Positions 32,285-40,282 of a DNA stretch of 64,000 nucleotides are shown piece after piece. Position numbers and translations under genes: made by a program. Numbering within the stretch: position 1 is the first letter of the stretch; every line of letters starts with the position of its first letter. Below the pieces are notes generated by a model. The model saw only the letters and a program-made list of their open reading frames with translations, did no database searches and had not been told where the DNA came from. Origin of the DNA: Catellatospora vulcania (GTDB lineage Bacteria > Actinomycetota > Actinomycetes > Mycobacteriales > Micromonosporaceae); NCBI RefSeq assembly GCF_009720385.1, contig NZ_WARX01000001.1:868001-932000 (forward strand), given 5' to 3'.

Positions 32285-33685
32285 TCAGGGCGTCCGGGTC
32301 GCCGCGGGTGCGGGGGTTCGCGGCAGCTTCGCGGCCGCCCACAGCCCGGCGATCGCCACCACGGCGAGCACGGCCATGGCCAGCCCGTAGGCGCGTTCGG
32401 GGGTCGCGGTGATGCCCGCGACGAGGATGGTGCCGGCGACGGCGGTGCCCAGGCAGGAGCCGAGGTTGGACACGCTGCGCGACAGCCCGGAGATCTCGCC
32501 CTGCTGGTCGTCGCTGAAGCTGGACTGCACGATGTTGACCGACGGGGTCAGCATCAGGCCCAGCCCGAGCCCGATGAGCAGCAGGCCGGGCGCGAACGCC
32601 CAGGCCCCGGGCGTGCCGGTGACCAGGGCCAGCAGCACGACCACGCCGATCGCGGTGAGCACGAAGCCGGCCCGGATCAGGGTGCGCTGCGGGCGGCGTT
32701 TGGCCAGGCGCTCGGCTGCCAGCGACGAGATCAGCAGACCGGCCGTCGCGGCGGTGAAGATGACACCGGTCTGGATCGCGTCGTAGCCGCGGACCACCTG
32801 CAGGTACGCGGACACGGTGAAGGACGTGCCCATCAGGATCAGCCACTGGGTGTTCTGGGTGACCAGGCCGAAGTTGGAGGTGCGGTTGCGGAAGAGCGTG
32901 GTCGACAGCAGCGGTTCGCGGCCGGCGCGTTCCTGGGCGCGTACCCAGCGGAAGAACAGGAACAGCAGCAGCAGGCCCGCGACGATCAGGGCGAGCATCA
33001 GCCAGAGGTTGTCGTCGGCGGCGAGGATGCCGGCGACGACGAGGATGAGCCCGCCGGCCGACAGCACCGCGCCGCGGGTGTCGAACGGCCGGGTCGGGTC
33101 CGGCGGCAGCGGGTCGAACAGCTTGCGGCCGAGCACGACGATCACGGCCACCACGAGTGCCTGGAACACGAACGCCCAGCGCCAGCTCAGCGCCGAGGTG
33201 ATCAGGCCGCCGATGAGCGGTCCCGCGGCCGCGCCGACGCCGCCCATCGCGCTGATCATGCCGAACGCCTTGGCGCGGGAGGTGACGCTGGTGAACAGCA
33301 GCGTGGTGAGGATGTAGACGGGTGGAATGAGCAGCGCGGTGCCCACACCCTCCAGGATCGAGTTGCCGAGGATGAGCACGCCCAGCCCGGGTGACACCGC
33401 GCTGAGCAGCGCGCCGATGCCGTAGAGGATGAGGCCGGCGAGGAAGCAGCGCTTGCGGCCGTACCGGTCGGTGAGTTTGCCGCCGGGGATCATGAGGGCG
33501 GCCATCACCAGCAGGAAGATCGTGATGGCGATCTGGACACCCTGCACGGTCGTGTTCAGGTCCGTGCTGATGTCGTTGATCATCACGTTCATGTTGGTGC
33601 CGGCGAAGCTGCAGATGAACTGCGCCAGCGCGAGCGGCACGAGCATCTGCCGCAGCGACCCCGCGGGCGGCATGGCGGTGCTCAT
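32285..33685 (-). CDS. MFS exporter, DHA2 (EmrB/QacA) family
   Basis: A 466-residue, 14-helix transporter. Motif A of the family is present after helix 2 (GGKLTDRYGRKRCFLAG) and the antiporter motif C region in helix 5 (GVGAAAGPLIGG). Helices continue to the charged C-terminus. Such proteins expel drugs, dyes or metabolites against protons. The start ATG overlaps the stop codon of a 19-codon leader ORF (ATGA), and a TetR-type palindrome lies 30 bases before the leader. No regulator gene is adjacent, so the repressor must be elsewhere. Confidence 0.9.
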   Translation of the reverse strand: MSTAMPPAGSLRQMLVPLALAQFICSFAGTNMNVMINDISTDLNTTVQGVQIAITIFLLVMAALMIPGGKLTDRYGRKRCFLAGLILYGIGALLSAVSPGLGVLILGNSILEGVGTALLIPPVYILTTLLFTSVTSRAKAFGMISAMGGVGAAAGPLIGGLITSALSWRWAFVFQALVVAVIVVLGRKLFDPLPPDPTRPFDTRGAVLSAGGLILVVAGILAADDNLWLMLALIVAGLLLLFLFFRWVRAQERAGREPLLSTTLFRNRTSNFGLVTQNTQWLILMGTSFTVSAYLQVVRGYDAIQTGVIFTAATAGLLISSLAAERLAKRRPQRTLIRAGFVLTAIGVVVLLALVTGTPGAWAFAPGLLLIGLGLGLMLTPSVNIVQSSFSDDQQGEISGLSRSVSNLGSCLGTAVAGTILVAGITATPERAYGLAMAVLAVVAIAGLWAAAKLPRTPAPAATRTP

Positions 33686-33741
33686 CGGCTCGCGAACCGT
33701 TTCACGCCGGCCGCGACGAACTGCTCAATCGCGGTGGGCAT
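33682..33741 (-). CDS. 19-residue leader peptide coupled to the MFS gene
   Basis: MPTAIEQFVAAGVKRFASR from the ATG at 33741, with a strong AGGAGGAG eight bases upstream. Its TGA overlaps the ATG of the exporter gene. The exporter has no ribosome-binding site of its own other than one inside this ORF, so translation is probably coupled. Amphipathic helix in appearance. It may be a translated leader only or a small functional peptide. Confidence 0.55.
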   Translation of the reverse strand: MPTAIEQFVAAGVKRFASR

Positions 33742-33771
33742 GGGTCACTCCTCCTGCTGGCGGGCCGACAT

Positions 33772-33793
33772 GGACAGCGTAGTAAAGCTGTCC
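33772..33793. promoter_or_regulatory. TetR-type operator before the exporter
   Basis: GGACAGC (33772-33778) and GCTGTCC (33787-33793) form a perfect 7-bp inverted repeat with an 8-base AT-rich spacer (GTAGTAAA) that could contain the -10 region of the minus-strand promoter. Confidence 0.55.
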
Positions 33794-33877
33794 GATTCAT
33801 GCCGGTATACCGGGAGATCGCTGCGGAGAGGGGACGGGCGGTTGCGTTTTTGGTGTTTACTGCGGCATGGTTGACGC

Positions 33878-34384
33878 ATGAGAGGCGACTCCGACGACGA
33901 CCTGATGACGACGAGCGAGGCGGCGGCGCTGCTGCGTTCGTCACGTCAGCATGTGGTCGACCTGTGTGAGCGGGGAGCCCTTCCCTTCGTCAGGGTGGGG
34001 ACGCACCGGCGGATCGCCAGGGCGGACGTGCTCGCCATGCTGCGTCCGGAACTGACCCGCGACCAGCTCAAGTCGCTGTGGCTGCACCGCGCCGTGGCCG
34101 GCCGTCTCGTCGCCGACCCCGACAACGTGCTGGCCGACGCCACTGAGAACCTGCACAGACTCCAGCGCGTACACCCGGACGGCATGGCGGCGATGTGGCT
34201 CGAACGCTGGCGGCAGGTCCTCGATGCCGGAGCCGAGGCGGTGCTCGAGGTCCTGACCTCACGGAGCCGCGACGCCGCCGACCTGCGCCAGAACTCGCCG
34301 TTCGCAGGCGTGCTTCCCGAAGGCACCCGCCAGGCTGTGCTGGCCGCGTTCGCCGAGCGCTGGCGCAGGGAGCGGATGGCGTGA
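33878..34384 (+). CDS. Excisionase/MerR-type HTH protein, first gene of a two-gene module
   Basis: A 168-residue protein. Residues 9-56 are a helix-turn-helix of the HTH_17/excisionase type: LMTTSEAAALLRSSRQHVVD, LCERGALPFVRVGTHRRIAR, ADVLAML. The rest is helical, with LHRAVAGRLVADPDNVLADA and a [20 protein letters not shown] segment, a form seen in antitoxin-like proteins of this type. The stop overlaps the start of the nucleotidyltransferase gene (GTGA), so the two proteins are made together. Inferred role: DNA-binding antitoxin or autoregulator. Confidence 0.8.
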   Translation: MRGDSDDDLMTTSEAAALLRSSRQHVVDLCERGALPFVRVGTHRRIARADVLAMLRPELTRDQLKSLWLHRAVAGRLVADPDNVLADATENLHRLQRVHPDGMAAMWLERWRQVLDAGAEAVLEVLTSRSRDAADLRQNSPFAGVLPEGTRQAVLAAFAERWRRERMA

Positions 34385-34932
34385 ACCGCGAGCAGCTGGA
34401 GCACGTGCTCCGGGCCGCGTCGCAGATCGCGCAGGAGCCCGACATCCTGGTCATCGGCAGCCAGTCGATCCTCGGCGCCATACCCGAGGACAGGCTGCCC
34501 GCCGCGGCGACGGCGTCGATCGAAGTGGACGTCGCGTTCTTCGACGATCCGGACGATCTCAAGGCGGACCGGGTGGACGGGGCGATCGGCGAGCTGTCGC
34601 CCTTCCACGAAACCTTCGGCTACTACGCCCAGGGTGTGAGCGTTTCCACCGCAGTGCTCCCGGCAGGCTGGCGGCAGCGACTGGTGGTGGTCGACACGCC
34701 AGGTACCGCGCCTGGGCGTGGTCACCTGCTCGACCCGCACGATTGTGTGGTTTCGAAGCTCGTCGCGGGCAGGGAGAAGGACCACGTCTTCGCGGCGGCG
34801 CTGCTGGAACACGGGTTGATCGACGCTGCTGTTCTCACCGAGCGGGTGGAGACCGTGGACGTGACCGCTGCTCACCGGCAGCGCTTGCGCCAGTGGATCA
34901 ACTATCACGCACGGCGGGGAGCGCCCAGCTGA
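34381..34932 (+). CDS. DUF6036-like nucleotidyltransferase, second gene of the module
   Basis: Encodes 183 residues from the GTG at 34381, inside the GTGA overlap. The nucleotidyltransferase core is ILVIGSQSILGAIPE, then ATASIEVDVAFFDDPDDLKAD, where Gly-Ser and the Asp pair (D-V-A) correspond to the G-S and D-x-D of the NTase fold. Next comes HDCVVSKLVAGREKDHVFAA, the K-L-x-x-x-R-x-K-D segment shared with AbiEii/DUF6036 proteins. In AbiEii and MenT toxins this fold adds nucleotides to tRNA or proteins and stops growth. The pairing with an HTH partner fits a toxin-antitoxin or phage-defence unit; this is inference. Confidence 0.8.
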   Translation: MNREQLEHVLRAASQIAQEPDILVIGSQSILGAIPEDRLPAAATASIEVDVAFFDDPDDLKADRVDGAIGELSPFHETFGYYAQGVSVSTAVLPAGWRQRLVVVDTPGTAPGRGHLLDPHDCVVSKLVAGREKDHVFAAALLEHGLIDAAVLTERVETVDVTAAHRQRLRQWINYHARRGAPS

Positions 34933-34945
34933 GCGGCCGCGTACC

Positions 34946-35599
34946 TCACCCGATCCCGTTGAGCTGCCGTGCCATGTCGCGGTGGACAGCGACCAGCTCG
35001 GTCATGGGAATCGGCCGCCGGGAGGCCTTCCCGAGATCCTTGCCTTCCTTGCTCCAGGGCGGCGGAAGCGTGTGGATGCCCTGGTCGAGCCGGCAGGCGG
35101 CGACCTCGGCCGGCCAGCCGGGCCAGCGAAGGGTGTCGTAGAAGGGCTCGATCGCGCCCATCAGCATGGCGGTCAGCCAGGCCGCGTACCCCAGCTCGAG
35201 GTCCTGCCAGTCCAGCGCGTCCGGGCCGAAGTAGTGCACCGTCGGGGCGTCGCCCGGTGAGCCCTGCGCCCACGCGAACACACCGCCGAGCACGTCATGC
35301 GCCACCACCAGGCCGAACGAGTCCGGCTGGTTGGCGGCGACGATGTCGGTCAGCCCGCGGCCGATGCTGCCGGAACCCAGGACACGAAGCCAACCGCCGT
35401 CGACGACGATGCCGCCGCTGAGATAGGTGACGGCGCCCAGCCAGGACCCGGTGGTGACCTGCAGGTGGTGCAGGCAGGACGCCGGCATGCCCTCGTCGGC
35501 GGGCAGGACTTCGACGATATGGGGCGACTGCGCGACGACGCCCAGGATCTCCGCCCAGGCAGACTGATCGCCGACCACCAGCTCGTCCAGTTCGCGCAC
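34946..35599 (-). CDS. DUF2625-family protein
   Basis: Encodes 217 residues from the GTG at 35599, the length of the family; the longer frame adds 36 low-complexity residues. Family marks are VRELDELVVGDQSAWAEI at the start, VAHDVLGGVFAWAQGSPGDA and VHYFGPDALDWQDLELGYAA in the middle, and the end GWPAEVAACRLDQGI. DUF2625 proteins are cytoplasmic and of unknown function. Convergent with the nucleotidyltransferase gene (13 bases apart) and divergent from the sigma factor gene. Confidence 0.82.
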   Translation of the reverse strand: MRELDELVVGDQSAWAEILGVVAQSPHIVEVLPADEGMPASCLHHLQVTTGSWLGAVTYLSGGIVVDGGWLRVLGSGSIGRGLTDIVAANQPDSFGLVVAHDVLGGVFAWAQGSPGDAPTVHYFGPDALDWQDLELGYAAWLTAMLMGAIEPFYDTLRWPGWPAEVAACRLDQGIHTLPPPWSKEGKDLGKASRRPIPMTELVAVHRDMARQLNGIG

Positions 35600-35728
35600 G
35601 CCGCCAAGGTACCCGCCGGTCTGCCGCTGCGGGACGCGGCCGTGAACCCGAATCGGCCCTGGCGCAGAGACATGGCTGTCAGGTCGGTTTTCGGGAGGAG
35701 GGACCACGGTGCATTGGCCACATCAGCG

Positions 35729-36310
35729 ATGACGACGGCGGAGCTGTCCGGCGACGCGGCGGTGATCGCCGCGTCCAGGCACGACGCGGAGGCGTTCGGG
35801 GTCATATACGACCGGTACGCCGCCGGGCTGCACCGGTACGCGTACCGGCGGCTCGGGCCGCAGACGGCGGAGGACGCGGTCGCGGAGACGTTCCTCGCCG
35901 CATTCCGCCACCGCGACCGCTACGACCTGGGGCGCGAGGACGCCCGTCCGTGGCTGTTCGGGATCCTCACCAAGGAGATCGCCCGGCGGTGGCGCACGGA
36001 GCAGGCCAGATACCGGGCGCTGAGCCGAGCAGGCGAAGCCGAGGCCGTCGAGGGCTTCGCCGACGAGGTCGACGCGGCGGTCAGCGCCCAGGCGACCCGC
36101 GGCGCGCTCGCCGACGGGCTGCGCGGACTCGCCGCGCGTGATCGCGACGTGCTGCTGCTCGTCGCGTGGAGCGGCCTGACGTACGAGGAGGTCGCGCAGA
36201 CGCTGCGGATCAAGGTCGGCACGGTGCGCTCCCGGCTGCACCGGGCGCGACTCAAGCTGCGCGAGGCCCTCGGCGAGGACACGATGACCGACTTTTTCGA
36301 GGTGGAGTGA
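35729..36310 (+). CDS. ECF-type RNA polymerase sigma factor
   Basis: Encodes about 193 residues from the ATG at 35729. TTG 35714 (11 bases after GGAGGG) and ATG 35672 are alternative starts in frame. Region 2 is FGVIYDRYAAGLHRYAYRRL with AEDAVAETFLAAFRHRDRYD; region 4 is LAARDRDVLLLVAWSGLTYE, EVAQTLRIKVGTVRSRLHRA. There is no long C-terminal extension. The stop overlaps the start of the next gene by one base, and that gene encodes a membrane protein that probably holds or modulates the sigma factor. Confidence 0.9.
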   Translation: MTTAELSGDAAVIAASRHDAEAFGVIYDRYAAGLHRYAYRRLGPQTAEDAVAETFLAAFRHRDRYDLGREDARPWLFGILTKEIARRWRTEQARYRALSRAGEAEAVEGFADEVDAAVSAQATRGALADGLRGLAARDRDVLLLVAWSGLTYEEVAQTLRIKVGTVRSRLHRARLKLREALGEDTMTDFFEVE

Positions 36311-37293
36311 TGGACGAGATGACGATGCTGGACGATTTCGGCGCTGCCCTGGACCCGGACGGTCCGCCGCCGCGGGACCTGCGCCGGCGGGTGCTCACCG
36401 GGGTGATGCGCCCGCAACCGGTCTGGCGCCGCATGCTCACCGGGCGTACCGGGATGCGGGTCGCGGTCGGCGGCGGGCTGGCCGCGGTGCTCACCGCGGC
36501 GGTGCTGGCGGCGCAGGTCGTGCCGTTCGGCGGCAGTGGACCGGCGGCCCAGGCGCAGGCCGCGGACATCCTCGCCGGTGCCGCCGAGCAGGCCCGGCAC
36601 CAGCCGGACGTGCCGGTGCGCGGGGATCAGTTCGTGCATGTCGAGTCAGTCGCGACGGTGCTCGGGATGAACGAGGCGACGAAGCAGTCGTCGACGGCCG
36701 TGATCGCACGCCGGGTCTGGCTGTCGGTGGACGGGACCCGCGACGGGCTCATCCAGCAGCGGCCGCGGTCCGGCGGGGACTGGACGGACACCGCCCTGCC
36801 CGGCTGCCACGGCGGGGTCGTCACGCAGACCAAGGGTGGGGTCACCGTCACGAACGCGTGCACGCCGACGCCCGCCTATCGGGGCGGCCTGCCGACCGAC
36901 GCGGACGCGATGCTGGCCCACCTCTACCGCATCGCCGACGAGCAGCCGAACAAGAACCCCCGCGACCAGCGGGCGTTCACCGCTGCGGTGGACCTCGTCG
37001 CCGAGGCGTACCTGTCGCCGGCGTCACTGGCCGCGGTCTTCGGCGCCGTGGCCAGGATCCCCGGGGTCAGCGTGGTCGGCGACGTGACCGACGAGGCTGG
37101 CCGCGACGGCGTCGCAGTGGCCCTGCACGAGGTGCAGGGCACCCGCGCCGAACTCATCTTCGACCGGGACAGCCACGCCTACCTGGGCAACCGTTCGGTC
37201 GCCCTGCAGGACGGCGACGGCCTGCGGGCCGGACAGGTGATGTACTCGGCCGCGGTGCTGACGGTCGAGATCGTCGACCGGGCCGGCGTGTGA
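36310..37293 (+). CDS. CU044_5270-family membrane protein, partner of the sigma factor
   Basis: A 327-residue protein. Residues 1-50 are cytoplasmic and acidic then basic (DLRRRVLTGVMRP), residues 54-72 form one membrane helix (VAVGGGLAAVLTAAVLAAQV), and the remainder is extracytoplasmic with two Cys (PGCHGG and NACTP) and repeated beta strands. CU044_5270 proteins are commonly encoded directly after ECF sigma genes of this type and replace a classic anti-sigma factor. Translational coupling (TGATG) supports joint function. The signal sensed is unknown. Confidence 0.85.
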   Translation: MDEMTMLDDFGAALDPDGPPPRDLRRRVLTGVMRPQPVWRRMLTGRTGMRVAVGGGLAAVLTAAVLAAQVVPFGGSGPAAQAQAADILAGAAEQARHQPDVPVRGDQFVHVESVATVLGMNEATKQSSTAVIARRVWLSVDGTRDGLIQQRPRSGGDWTDTALPGCHGGVVTQTKGGVTVTNACTPTPAYRGGLPTDADAMLAHLYRIADEQPNKNPRDQRAFTAAVDLVAEAYLSPASLAAVFGAVARIPGVSVVGDVTDEAGRDGVAVALHEVQGTRAELIFDRDSHAYLGNRSVALQDGDGLRAGQVMYSAAVLTVEIVDRAGV

Positions 37294-37411
37294 GGGTTGC
37301 TTGACGGCGGGCCGTGGCGTACGCGCCGCGGCCCGCCGCGAGGCCGGTTTCGGACAGACAGGTATTGCGCAGTCCAGGGCTTTCGCCCCAGGGGACGCCG
37401 AAGCTCGGCGC

Positions 37412-38788
37412 ATGATTATCGATATCTCGCGGCGCACCGCCGCGACCGTCGCCGCGGCCGTGCTGCTGGCCGCCACCGTGGCGGCCCAGCCTGCCCACGC
37501 GGCAGATCCCGTGCACAAGTCCACCCTGCGGCTCTGCGACCCGACCGGCTGCTACGTGGCCTGGCGGGTCGTCGACTCCGATCACGACGGCGTCGGCGAC
37601 GCCGACGAGCTGATGGCGGGCACCGACCCGTGGGACCCGACCAGCCGCCCGCCCCTGAAGCTGGTCGTGGAAGTAGCACTGGAGCGCAGACTGCCCTCGT
37701 TCGAGGCAGGTCTGGGCGCGTTCCTCGCCATGCCCCAGGAGATCGTCGAGGCGCGGGAGAAGATCGGCATGGACGTGCTCGGCGCGTTCGGCATGGCCTC
37801 ACGGCGGGACACGCTCACCCACTTCGGCCTCACCTTCGGTGAGATCCAGACCGGCGGTGTGGACGTCGATCCCAGCCACGGGTTCACGATCGGCATGGCG
37901 GGCAAGGGCGGCATCGGCTCCCTGCCCGGCGCCCGCGTCGGCGGGGTCTCCGTCGGGCTGATCTCCGCGGGCTCCGTCGACCCGAAGCACCAGTTCGGCC
38001 AGGAGCACGGCGGCGTCAAGAGCACCAAGCCGATCGAGGGCGGGACCGGCACCCACATCGAGTTCAACGACGGCGCGTCCCAGACCACCAGGTCCGACGG
38101 CGCGGGCGGATTCAACAGGACCACTACGAACGCCGACGGTAGCGCGGGCCCCAGCACCACCGGCCAGGCCCGGGAATCCAGCGACGGCGAAGGCGGCACC
38201 CGGCACGAGGAGAAGCAGACCACGACCGACGCCGACGGTGACCTGGACAGCGTCACCTATACCGACGAGCACCGCTTCGCCGGCGGGGCGGTCAGCACCA
38301 TCACGACGACCACCAAGTTCGTCCGGGACTCAGACGGCAACGTCACCGGCTCCCAGAGAACGACCGTGGTCAGCTACATCTCCGCCGACGGCGAGTACGG
38401 CTCCGCGGACACCACGGTCGAGGACTGCGACTCCGCGGGCAACTGCACGATGGTGGACTCCGACTACGAGGACAGCGACACCGTCGACGACGAGGAGTAC
38501 TACAACCCCGACGCCGACACCACGGTCGTGACCTTCGAGACGGAGAAGAACGTGCTGCGTACCCGTGGCGCGGCGGTGAAGGTGGTGCCCGGCTGGGCCG
38601 CGCCCGGTTTCGAGGGCGAGCCGGCCGACCCGAACGATCCGAGCCTGGTGGCGCTGATCGACTCCGACCTGTCCGGTGGCTACCTGCTGGTGTCGCCGAC
38701 GCGGGTCACCAAGGCCCAGCCCGAGTACCGCGACGACCTGCCCCGCGTGGGCGTGCCCGCGCCCGGGGGCTGCCCGAGCTGCGGCTGA
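37412..38788 (+). CDS. Secreted acidic protein with calcium-binding-type Asp motif
   Basis: Encodes 458 residues from the ATG at 37412. Signal peptide with hydrophobic core AATVAAAVLLAATVAA and cleavage after AHA. A CDPTGC pair comes next, then DSDHDGVGDADELMAGTDPW, a thrombospondin type 3-like calcium loop. From about 210 to 400 the protein is Thr/Asp/Gly/Ser-rich with irregular repeats (TTTNADGSAG, TTDADGDLDS, RDSDGNVTGS) and a strongly acidic stretch (DSDYEDSDTVDDEEYY). The C-terminus ends CPSCG. No enzyme domain. A wall- or matrix-associated calcium-binding protein is likely. Confidence 0.75.
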   Translation: MIIDISRRTAATVAAAVLLAATVAAQPAHAADPVHKSTLRLCDPTGCYVAWRVVDSDHDGVGDADELMAGTDPWDPTSRPPLKLVVEVALERRLPSFEAGLGAFLAMPQEIVEAREKIGMDVLGAFGMASRRDTLTHFGLTFGEIQTGGVDVDPSHGFTIGMAGKGGIGSLPGARVGGVSVGLISAGSVDPKHQFGQEHGGVKSTKPIEGGTGTHIEFNDGASQTTRSDGAGGFNRTTTNADGSAGPSTTGQARESSDGEGGTRHEEKQTTTDADGDLDSVTYTDEHRFAGGAVSTITTTTKFVRDSDGNVTGSQRTTVVSYISADGEYGSADTTVEDCDSAGNCTMVDSDYEDSDTVDDEEYYNPDADTTVVTFETEKNVLRTRGAAVKVVPGWAAPGFEGEPADPNDPSLVALIDSDLSGGYLLVSPTRVTKAQPEYRDDLPRVGVPAPGGCPSCG

Positions 38789-38795
38789 CCGCCCA

Positions 38796-38826
38796 GGACC
38801 GGCCGTGGCGTGCTCACGGCCGGTCC
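38796..38826. terminator. Bidirectional hairpin terminator
   Basis: GGACCGGCCGTG (38796-38807) and CACGGCCGGTCC (38815-38826) are perfect 12-bp arms with a 7-base loop between convergent genes; the right arm overlaps the last codons of the GNAT gene. Confidence 0.75.
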
Positions 38827-39500
38827 ACCTCCGGGATGTGCACCGACCCCATGCTGATCGGGCGGCGCAGCCGGAAGCCGAGCCGCTCGTACAGGGCGAG
38901 CGCTCCGGTGTTGTCGTGGGCCACGTGCAGGAAGGCGTGATCGCCGCGCTCGCGCATACCGGCGATAAGCGCGCGGACCAGCCGGACGGCCAGGCCCTGG
39001 CGCCGGTGGGCGGGGTCGGTGCAGACGGCGCTGAGCTCGGCCCAGCCCGTCGGGCGCAGCCGCTCGCCGGCCATCGCCACCAGCGCCCCGCCGCGGCGGA
39101 TACCCAGGTAGGTGCCCAGTTCCAGGGTGCGCGGCGTGAACAGGCGGCCGTTGCGGTGGCGGGCGACGAACGCGACGATCTCGGGTACGTCGGCCGGACC
39201 CAGCCGCACTGCCTCGTCGTCGGTCCGCGGTTCGGCGTCGTCCTCGACGAGCTGCAGTCCGGGCCCGACCCCGGTGACCTTCCAATCGGGGTGCGGGGCC
39301 ACGACGATGCCGGCGATCGGGGCCTGCTCCGGGCCGACCAGCGCGGCGGCGTCCGCCCAGTCTTCGGCGGTGGTCGGATGCGGGATCGTGATGAACCGCG
39401 ACAGCTCCGGCGGGTAGCGCAGGATGCGGCCCCGCCGCTGCGCCAGGTGGGCATGCGGGCCGGTCAGCGCGGACCGTACGGGGTCGTCGAGTGGGTCCAT
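38814..39500 (-). CDS. GNAT-family N-acetyltransferase
   Basis: A 228-residue protein. The N-terminal 100 residues are a degenerate domain, and the GNAT core is in the C-terminal half: LSAVCTDPAHRRQGLAVRLV carries the acetyl-CoA loop (R-R-Q-G-L-A), followed by HVAHDNTGALALYERLGFRL, the usual N-x-x-A-x-x-x-Y-x-x-x-G-F end. The form matches the large group of FR47-like or tandem GNAT enzymes. Substrate unknown. It stands alone on the minus strand. Confidence 0.85.
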   Translation of the reverse strand: MDPLDDPVRSALTGPHAHLAQRRGRILRYPPELSRFITIPHPTTAEDWADAAALVGPEQAPIAGIVVAPHPDWKVTGVGPGLQLVEDDAEPRTDDEAVRLGPADVPEIVAFVARHRNGRLFTPRTLELGTYLGIRRGGALVAMAGERLRPTGWAELSAVCTDPAHRRQGLAVRLVRALIAGMRERGDHAFLHVAHDNTGALALYERLGFRLRRPISMGSVHIPEVDRP

Positions 39501-39622
39501 GGCGTCCTCGGGTCGGCGTTAGCGCTGCGCAGACTCTAACCTGACAATCATGATCGTGGATGGATGCGCGGGCGCTGCGGCGGCGGGTGAATCCGTGTTG
39601 CCCACCGACAGACAATGGGCGG

Positions 39623-40282
39623 ATGGGAATGCGAAGCGGCTTGGCCGAGATGTCGGATGCGGAGTTGTTCGCCGCCGCGGCGGCCGAGATTCCCGAGGAC
39701 GACTACCTGGACCCGGTTCCCCACCTGGTCGCCCTGCACGAGCGGCCGACCCGGCAGGTGTTCGCCACCGCGGTGCGGCTGCTGACCGACGACGACCCCG
39801 ATGCGCGGGAACTCGGCGCCCGGGTGCTGCGCGAGCTGGGGCCGCGGGACGACGAAGGGCGCCGGCCGTTCGGCGCGGAGGCGATACCGCTGCTGGTCGG
39901 GCGGCTCGATCAGGAGCGGGACCCGCGGGTGCTGCAGTGGGTGATCTCCGCGCTCGGATTCAACTGCGCACGGGAGGCACTCGGCGAGGTGCTCCGGTTC
40001 ACCGGGCACCCGAACCGGTGGGTTCGCTTCCACGTCGCGGCAGCGCTGCCGGCGCTGGTGGACCCGGATCGGATCGAACCGGGCGCGCTGGAGGCGCTGC
40101 GGACACTGTGCGGCGACGAGGAGGCGGACACCCGGTATTACGCCCTGCACGCCATGGTCGAGGAGATCTCCGGCGCGGACCCGGAACTCGTCACGCGGTC
40201 GCTCGCCGACCTGCTGGACGACCCCGATGAGCAGATCCGCGAACTCGCCAGGACACACCTGACCGCTGTGGACCGGGGCTGA
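39623..40282 (+). CDS. HEAT-repeat protein
   Basis: Encodes about 219 residues from the ATG at 39623 (ATG at 39629 or 39650 are also possible). After an acidic start (SDAELFAAAAAEIPEDDYLD) come about four HEAT-type helix pairs: RQVFATAVRLLTDDDPDARE, RDPRVLQWVISALGFNCARE, HPNRWVRFHVAAALPALVDP, DTRYYALHAMVEEISGADPE and DDPDEQIRELARTHL. Such proteins act as binding scaffolds; the partner is unknown. Its stop touches the stop of the convergent DUF998 gene with no gap. Confidence 0.78.
   Translation: MGMRSGLAEMSDAELFAAAAAEIPEDDYLDPVPHLVALHERPTRQVFATAVRLLTDDDPDARELGARVLRELGPRDDEGRRPFGAEAIPLLVGRLDQERDPRVLQWVISALGFNCAREALGEVLRFTGHPNRWVRFHVAAALPALVDPDRIEPGALEALRTLCGDEEADTRYYALHAMVEEISGADPELVTRSLADLLDDPDEQIRELARTHLTAVDRG

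Noticed and set aside
33878-34384. Phage or integrative-element excisionase
   Set aside because: The HTH is of the excisionase type, but no integrase, attachment-site repeat or other mobile-element gene lies nearby, and the coupled NTase gene fits a two-gene module better.
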